DNA from: Portunus trituberculatus | Taxonomy: Eukaryota > Arthropoda > Malacostraca > Decapoda > Portunidae | Direction: 5' to 3' | Length of the DNA: 64,000 nucleotides | NCBI RefSeq assembly: GCF_017591435.1 | Contig: NC_059289.1 | Span: 19,141,773 to 19,205,772 of the forward strand | Shown: in pieces, positions 56,929-64,000 of the stretch | Numbering within the stretch: the stretch's first letter is position 1 | Layout: each line of letters starts with the position of its first letter | The notes under the pieces: generated by a model | Told to the model about the DNA's origin: nothing | Database searches by the model: none | What the model saw: the letters and a program-made list of their open reading frames with translations, nothing else | Translations under genes and position numbers: made by a program

Positions 56929-57560
56929 GTCTAGGAAGTTCCAAGTATGAGAAAGATTTAGGAGTCATAGCTCCGATCTCGGTACAAGGAAGCAATGTAT
57001 TGAGGCCAGGAATACAGTGAATAGAGAATTAGGATTAATTTTTAGAAATGTTTAAAGCAGGAGTCCTGAAGTAATACTAAAATTATACTTGGCACTGGCC
57101 AGGTCACATCTTGACTATGTGGTACAATTCTGGTCCCCACATTTCAGGAAGGACATAGCTCTGTTGGAGTCAGTACAAAGGAGGATGACTAAAAAGATAC
57201 AGGGAATGAAGAGAGACTGAAAATAACTCAGTCTGCATTCCTTAGAGAGACATAGGTTAAGAAGAGACCCGATGGAAGTATTTAAGTGGTATAAGGGTTT
57301 TAACAAAGGGGACATGAATGTAGTTCTTAGGATCAGTAGTGGGGACAGAACCAGAAATAATGTGTTTAAACTTGAAAAATTCAGGTTTAGGAAAGAAATG
57401 GGAAGAAACTGGTTTTCAAACAGAGTGGTTGATGAGTGGAACAGTCTCAGTGGGCATGTAGTCAGGACTGAGTCAATAGGGAGCTTTAAAAGAAGGTTAG
57501 ATAAGTTCATGGATGGGGGAGATAGATGGAATTAGGTAGCTTAAACACAAAGGGACTAGC
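56929..57560 (+). pseudogene. outer LINE, segment 4: C-terminal region and 3' end
   Basis: The frame resumes after the second LINE with SSKYEKDLGVI-like sequence. It continues through YLALARSHLDYVVQFWSPH-like sequence, MEVFKWYKGFNKGDMNV, FSNRVVDEWNSLSGHVV and ESIGSFKRRLDKFMDGG, ending in a stop near 57535. Confidence 0.85.
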
Positions 57561-57565
57561 GTAGA

Positions 57566-58853
57566 CTGGGGTGAATAGAGGCCACTTTTTATACCTTTTA
57601 TTATAAAATGTACTGTTTCTTTTACTTTACCCTTCTGATTTAGCTGCCACTATCTAGGATGAATAATCCACAGAGATTCATACTATGTACATCCATATAT
57701 TCTCCACAATATAGTAGTTGCACACTCTAGCATGGCAACCTAGCCACTGTCACAATCAATCTTCTTGTATTTCCCTCCTAATGATGATCCGCCGTTGCGT
57801 CTATTCCCCTGTCTTCTCCACACGTCCTTCTTCTTTCTGTTAACCCGTTGCCTCCCGGGCTTGAATGGTTAATTGTAGATAAATCCTCTCACTTCCTCGC
57901 TCCTTCTTTCCTTATGTTGGCGTTCGCGACTGACAACTGTATCTCGATGACTTGGTCACGGGGATAAAGGGGTCCTGACCCGGGGTGGTCACAGGCTGGG
58001 CACCAACATCTGCCTTGTCCAGCGTCACTTAAATTCTCCATCACACGGTGGTGCTCCTACATCTCCCCTGACACCTCACTCTCCACTTTCACATCCTGTA
58101 ACACAGTACCAAAGTTTTCCAATCAAACCTCCGTCACTGATCACTATTCTTACCCACTCGATCACTTCTGTCTTCCAGGTCTTTTCAGTAACTCACCATT
58201 TCGGGGTAGTTGCAGAGCAGAGAGAGAGAGAGTCTAGCTTGTCTGACAGGTCTGGCCAGCTTGCTGACTGTGTGTGTCAGGCCGCTGCGCTTACCTGGCA
58301 TATAAGTCCTCGGTATTTGCCTCAGGGTGGGTTTACACGTGGCAATCCCCCGGTTCGTGTTTTTCTCAATCTGCTCACTTATTCGTTCATCCCCCTCCTT
58401 GAGGTCCTGGTTCGGGGCTTCTGCCTCGTTACTCACAGTTAGTTTCACATAGAAAGATCAACTCTTACAATAGATATTTACATGTTTACATTCATCACTC
58501 ATGATATACAACTCACTGTATACCTTATCTTCTTCCAGCCTTGTTGATGGGTTAGTTTGGACAACTTGACATGGTAATGACCTTGACCTACTTGATCGAT
58601 CAGTACAAAAATATACACAAATCTGCCAAATCAATTGAAAATTTGTGTGAAGGTACCTTACTATGTGATACATGTTTCCTGAAAGAAAATAATAATTTTG
58701 ATTATCATTATAGAAGTTATTAACATAAATAAGTGGCCTGCTCTGTGCCAAAGTCCTGGGGTGAATGGGGCCACCATTTGTGGTGAATTGGGCCATCTTT
58801 TGGGCCACTAAAGTTTCAAAGTTTAATCAGTATCTCTTATGTATTTTACTTTT
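57566..58853. other. unassigned sequence with CTGGGGTGAAT terminus-like motifs
   Basis: Starts CTGGGGTGAATAGAGGCCAC and contains a second such motif at 58756 (CTGGGGTGAATGGGGCCACC). No coding frame recognised. Confidence 0.4.
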
Positions 58854-58864
58854 TCTCTCTCTCT

Positions 58865-58926
<62 letters not shown>
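58854..58926. repeat. (TC)n microsatellite
   Basis: TC run with two TTTC interruptions at its left end. Confidence 0.97.
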
Positions 58927-58928
<2 letters not shown>

Positions 58929-59037
58929 AATATGTTTTTAGATTTTTTATAGTTCTTATAGGCCACATCCACACCTCAAATCTGATAAGGTGTTGTGCCC
59001 ACAAGCTTTATGGGTCCACAAAACACATATTTCACAT

Positions 59038-59262
59038 CAACAGTCATCAACATCATCCCTTTTCAGTCTGTCATACATGTCATTTGGTTTTCTTTCCAAA
59101 ACTTCATTTTCAAGAACTCTTTGCCACATAATCTTTTTAAAGGCCATTTTTACATATGGGAGACTGAAACATTCATCCCAAATCTTGCCCACCAAATCTA
59201 CGAATTCCCCTTTGGTAATTTTCTGAGCATAGTTTGCTGCTTGCCATTTGTCAATAGTGGCA
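59038..59262 (-). pseudogene. pogo-like transposase, C-terminal fragment
   Basis: Encodes DKWQAANYAQKITKGEFVDL, VGKIWDECFSLPYVKMAF and NDMYDRLKR, the region after the third Asp of pogo-type transposases. Its other half is at 62592-62690; LINE copy C separates them. Confidence 0.7.
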
Positions 59263-59330
59263 TCCCACCTACTACCTCAGGAGGAGATAGTAGACACCTA
59301 CCGAAACAATACCTTACTCCCAGTGAGATC

Positions 59331-62300
59331 TAATAGCACTAGTTCAGGAAGTGCTGTGAACGTTCCATTAAAGCTAGTTGTGATCTCGCTGATTGTTTCC
59401 CTTTGTGTCTCACAACTCAAGGGGGTAGTCACAGCCTACCCTCTAAAGACAACTCTCCTTCTTCACACAAAACTACATGCACTTACCACACATACACCCT
59501 TCACTCCAAATCAAAATTAAAAGAAAAATGGGACCCGAAATAAAGAACGCCTCGGAGTCCCCCTCTGGGGAGGGGACCAAAAATGTCCCCAGATTGGACA
59601 CCTCTCTTGTTGAAGACCACAAATGCCTTGACACCTCCCTCAACTTTCTCTACATTAACTTCTGCAACATTTGCGGTCTTAGATTTAATTTTCAATCTGT
59701 GGAACACCACCTCTCCTCTACTAAACCTCATCTTCTTTTCCTCACCGAAACACAGCTGTCTGAGGCAACTGACAGTAGCCCCTTCTCTGTTCCCTCCTAC
59801 TTTCTCTATTCTCATTTTCATTCCAAAGCTGGATGTTGCGTCTATGTGCGCAATGACCTAACTTGCTTTCGTGCCACGCTCTTGAGTCTTCCGAATTTTC
59901 CACCATCTGGCTACGACTTAACAGTCACTCTCAAACTAAATTCATCTGTGCTGTTTATCTCTCCCCTAACTCTTCTGACTAAAGTAAATTCTTTGACTAC
60001 TTAACTTCTAAAGTGGAGCACATTCTGTCCCTCTACCCTTTCGCTGAGATTTCCATTCTTGGAGATTTCAATGTTCACCACCAGCTTTGGTTTTCCTCTC
60101 CCTTCACTGACCACCCTGGTGAACTAGCCTTCAACTTTGCTATCCTCCATGACCTAGAGCAACTGGTGCAACACCCTACCCGTATTCCTGACCGTCTTGG
60201 AAACACGCCTAACATTCTTGATCTCTTCCTCACCTCTAACCCTTCTGCTTATGCTGTCACCCTTCCATCTCCGTTAGGCTCCTCCGATCACAATCTCATT
60301 TCTGTATCTTGTCCTATTTCTCCAATCCCTCCGCAGGATCCTCCAAAGCAAAGGTGCCTCTGGCGTTTTGCCTCTGCCAGTTGGCAGCACCTGAGGAGGT
60401 ATTATGCTGATTTTCCCTGGAATGATTATTGCTTCCGTGTTGGAGACCCATCTCTTTGTGCTGAACGCATAACAGAGGTGTTAGTGTCTGGCATGGAGGC
60501 GTACATTCCTCATTCTTTTTCTCAACCTAAACCTTCTAAACCTTGGTTTAACTCAGCCTGTTCTCGTGCTATACATGGTACTTGAACCTTCCACCTCCTG
60601 AATCTCATGCACCTTATATCTCTGCCCAGAATCATGCCAAGTCTGTTCTTCAACTTGCCAAACACTCTTTCATAAATAGAAAATGTCAAAATCTTTCAAA
60701 CTCAAACTCTCCTCATGACTTCTGGCATCTAGCCAGAAACATCTCAAATAACCTCATTTCATCTTTCCCTCCTTTATTACATCCCGATGGCACCGCTGCC
60801 ATCTCTTCTGTCTCTAAAGCTGAACTCTTTTCTCAAATCTTTGCTCACAACTCCACTTTGGATGATTATGGGCTTGTCCCTCCTTCTCCTCCTCCCTCTG
60901 ACTATTTCATGTCTACAATCAAAATTCTTTGTAATGATGTTTTCCATACCCTTGCTGGCCTAAACCCTCGGGATGCTTATAGACCTGATGGGGTCCCTCC
61001 TATTGTTCTCAAAAACTGTGCTTCTGTGCTTGCACCTTGCCTGGCCAAACTCTTCCAACTTTTCTATTGACTCCTATCTTTCCTTCCTGCTGGAAGTTAG
61101 CCTACATTCAGCCAGTTCCTAAAAAGGGTGACCGTTCTAACACCTCAAACTACCGTCCTATAGCTTTAATCTCTTGCTTATCTAAAGTTTTTGAATCTAT
61201 CCTGAATAGGAAGATTCTCAAACATCTGTCACTTCACAATCTTCAGTCTGATCGCCAGTAGGGCTTCCGTCAAGGTCGCTCTACTGGTGATCTTCTGGCT
61301 TTCCTTACTTAGTCTTGGTCATCCTCTTTTAGAGATTTCGATGAAACTTTTGCTGTTGCGTTAGACATATCAAAAGCTTGTGATAGAGTCTGGCATAAAC
61401 CCTTGATATCAAATCTGCCCTCCTACGGCTTCTATCCTTCTCTCTGCAACTTTATCTCAAGTTTCCTCTCCGACCGCTTTATTGCTGCTGTGGTAGACGG
61501 CTACTGTTCTCCCAAACCTATTAATACTGGTGTTCCTCAGGGTTTGTCCTGTCACCCACTCTCTTTCTATTATTCATTAATGACCTTCTTAACCAAACTT
61601 CTTGCCCTATCCACTCCTACGCTGATGATACCACCCTACATCTTTCCACGTTCTTTCAGAAACGTCCAATCCTTCAGGAAGTCAACAGATTACGCGGGGA
61701 TGCCAAGTAACGCCTGACTTCCGATCTTTCTAAGATTTCCGATTGGGGCAGAGAAAATCTATTAGTTTTCAATGCCTCAAAAACTCAATTCCTCCATCTA
61801 TCTACTCGACACAACCTTCCAGACAACTATCCCCTCTTCTTCAATGACACTCAACTGTCTCCCTCTTCCACAATGAATATCCTCGGTCTGTCTTTTGCTC
61901 ATAATCTTAACTGGAAACTTCACATCTCATCTCTTGCTAAAACAGCTTCTATGAAGTTAGGTGTTCTGAGGCATCTCTGACAGTATTTCTCGCCCCTCCA
62001 ACTGCTTACTCTGTATAAGGGCCTTATCTGTCCCTGTATGGAGTACTCTTCACATGTTTGCGGGGGTTCCAGTCACACAGCTTTGCTTGATAGGGTGGAA
62101 TCAAAAGCTCTTCGTCTCATCAACTCCCTTCCTCTAACTAACTGTCTTCAGTCTCTTTCTCACCGCCGAAATGTTGCATCCCTTTTTATATTTTATTGCT
62201 ATTTTCATGGTAACTGTTCTACTGATCTTGCTAACTGCATGCCTCCCTCCTCTTGCGGCCACGCTGCACAAGGCTTTCTTCTTCCTCTCATCCCTATTCT

Positions 62301-62590
62301 GTCAAACTCTCTAATGCAAGAGTTAACCAGTACTCTCAATCATTCATCCCTTTCACTGGTAAAGTCTGGAACTCCCTCCCTGCATCTGTATTTCCAAATT
62401 CATACATCTTGTCTTCTTTTAAGAGGGTGGTATCGAGGCATTTGCTCCCCTAATTCTGGCTGCTGGTTTTGGCACTTTATACTCTTTGGAGAGCCAGTGC
62501 TCAAGTGGGCCTTTTTTTTTTAACTTTCTTTTTTTTGCCCTTGGCTGGCCCTTTTCCTTACGTAAAAAAGAAAGAAAAAAAAAAAAAAAA
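59331..62590 (+). mobile_element. LINE family C, copy C, nearly full length
   Basis: A 5' UTR (also found at 20310-20481) is followed by an endonuclease domain: [64 protein letters not shown] follows: PSDYFMSTIKILCNDVFH, NTSNYRPIALISCLSKVFE, GVPQG, and a YADD box in a shifted frame near 61620. The C-terminal region is LMQELTSTLNHSSLSLVKSG. About six frameshifts or stops. It splits a pogo-like fragment. Confidence 0.9.
60013..60585 (+). pseudogene. LINE copy C, second half of endonuclease
   Basis: 190 open residues with the GDFNVHH active-site motif and the SSDHN terminus of the endonuclease, then a linker with [16 protein letters not shown] stop ends it before the RT frames (60582-61717). 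Confidence 0.85.
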
Positions 62591-62591
62591 G

Positions 62592-62690
62592 GTCTTCAGA
62601 GGCTTAAAATAGCAAACATCAAGAGGTTGCAGTACATCAGTGGTGTGAGGAGGAAGTTTAATGATGGTTATAGTTGAAAAGGAAAAAAAA
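62592..62690 (-). pseudogene. pogo-like transposase fragment (DDE region), second copy
   Basis: Same coding content as 38531-38615, in opposite orientation. Confidence 0.75.
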
Positions 62691-62764
62691 CATTGGGAAG
62701 TTTTAATGTAGCAAAAACATAATGAAAGTGTTGTGGCCTGATAAACCCTAGTATACGAGATACA

Positions 62765-63099
62765 CTGGGGTGAATCGGGCTACTCATTGAAGTGCCTATA
62801 GCACTAAAACTAAAAGGAATTTTTAATTTCTGATTAAAGCATGCAAAAGAACAGAAAATTATCTATATGACCTGTAATTTTTTTGAAAATTCAACAAAAT
62901 ATTTTGGGACACAAAAATTTTGCAACTTTTAAAAGCACACTTTTTTTGGGGACACCCTAGGAACCATAAGTTTTCGGTTAGGACCAAAAACTTTTTTAAG
63001 GTTGTGCAGATACTGAAGTGGGCTTTCAAGCCCAGTATATACTTTTTTCAATTTTCAAATTTTTCATAAATTTTTGAGGGGTGGCCCAATTCACCCCAG
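62765..63099. mobile_element. MITE-like unit with CTGGGGTGAAT inverted ends, copy 2
   Basis: CTGGGGTGAATCGGGCTAC at the left and CCCAATTCACCCCAG at the right. The interior is nearly identical to the reverse complement of 38103-38439. Confidence 0.6.
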
Positions 63100-63515
63100 C
63101 TGGCAGGGGGGGGACCAGTTCATCCCGGTCTATGCTACCTCGTATAGGCCTGGTGACCTCTTGCAGCTTCCCGCTTTTCTTATGTTCTTATGTTTGTTTT
63201 ACAGTATTTGGGGTGTTAGGAAGGATGGGAGAAGTGTTGTTTTAAAAGAGTGATTGAGTGTAATTGTAAGGGTGGTTTAAGAGTGATGCAGTGTACTTCT
63301 AAGAGTATTTTAAGAGTGTTTTAAGAGTGTACTTCAGTGTTTTAGGTTGTTTTTCTATATTTCAAGGGGTGGGTTTAAAGGTATTTGTTTTAAGGGAATT
63401 TTTTTTATAATTTCTGAAGACAACAATAGAAACTGGTTTAGGTTTAACTGTAAATATGTTTGTTTTTTGGGGTCTTTTTTAGTGTTTTAAGTTGCAGGTT
63501 CTATCACAGACACCT
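63100..63515. other. duplicated sequence, matches 36871-38102 inverted without the MITE
   Basis: Colinear with contig 2 in reverse. It carries one TTAA (about 63447) where contig 2 has the 819 bp piggyBac MITE. No gene. Confidence 0.8.
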
Positions 63516-64000
63516 GTTTTTTCATACAAAAAACTAGCAGTTCCACTGTCTCACTTACTTTCGTCCGCCGAGATTACAAAAATTTCTGCCTGGCGCTACG
63601 CCTGCCAGCATGGTGCCCGGCACTGCCAATGGGATCGACTGCGCTGCCCCTCAGTTAATTTTCGACGCGCATCGTGTTAACATGCGCTGTGCTTCTGTCC
63701 CTGTTCCGCTTCTTGAACTTTTCAAGTGCTTTCTCTGCCGGTTTCTTCGTGTTTTCATGGTGGAGGACCTTAATGGGCAGCATACTCGTCCAGAGCAGCC
63801 TGCTGCTGCTCAGGAGAGTAGTTTGCTGATGGATGGAGCTGCTTCCACGCCTGGTTCTTCCAGTTCTCAGTCATCTTCTAAGCCTTCTAGAAGGGTTTGC
63901 TCGAGACCAGACTGCACCAGGGTCTTGGGCAATTTCCTCCAGGACCCTCATTCTGTTTGTGTTAATTGCAGAGATATCTGCAACCCAGGTAAAAGGTGTG
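63516..64000 (+). mobile_element. second DIRS-like copy: terminal repeat and gag start
   Basis: The terminal repeat (63516-63662) is followed by a gag-like frame from ATG 63610, open to the window end. It has the same Cys-rich motif (CSRPDCTRVLGNFLQDPHS) as 36094-36774. The two differ by occasional substitutions. Confidence 0.75.

Overview
The window is nuclear DNA from an arthropod, most likely a decapod crustacean. The evidence is split genes with GT/AG introns, many long dinucleotide microsatellites, a tRNA-Val-headed SINE of a type familiar from crab sequence, a pacifastin-domain inhibitor gene, and wall-to-wall degraded retrotransposons and DNA transposons. Two runs of exactly 500 N (26979-27478 and 40594-41093) divide it into three contigs.

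Contig 1 (1-26978): a Gmr1-like Ty3/gypsy retrotransposon with integrase ahead of reverse transcriptase (1-5434), a 1.77 kb pure (AT)n tract, a LINE whose 5' half is inverted relative to its 3' half (7205-10733), a nearly intact minus-strand Ty3/gypsy element with two LTRs (10734-16274), LINE and SINE fragments with compound microsatellites (16275-20481), and a 1.0 kb TIR element (21074-22083). It ends with a minus-strand host gene (23.1-26.5 kb): at least ten exons with two pacifastin light-chain domains and five Kunitz domains.

Contig 2 (27479-40593): one exon of a PIM-like protein kinase on the minus strand (28761-28967) between complementary microsatellites, a DIRS-like tyrosine-recombinase retroelement with inverted terminal repeats and a LINE inside it (29.1-36.9 kb), a TTAA-flanked piggyBac-type MITE, and a pogo-like fragment carrying a LINE.

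Contig 3 (41094-64000): a Tc1-like pseudogene, the preceding (P-loop) exon of the PIM-like kinase on the plus strand (43531-43670), and then a nested stack. An outer LINE is split by a TA-flanked element, a TTAA-flanked element and a second LINE; the second LINE is split by a pogo-like element and a piggyBac-like element; the piggyBac-like element contains a Tigger-like element. The contig ends with a LINE, pogo fragment and DIRS-like segment that repeats contig 2 in reverse orientation.

The two kinase exons join in frame but lie on opposite strands, and the end of contig 3 matches contig 2 inverted. I infer that contig 2 is misplaced or misoriented, or is the alternative haplotype of sequence following contig 3. 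If it is a haplotype, the 819 bp piggyBac MITE present in one copy and absent at a clean TTAA in the other would be a segregating insertion. Almost everything else is transposon pseudogenes.
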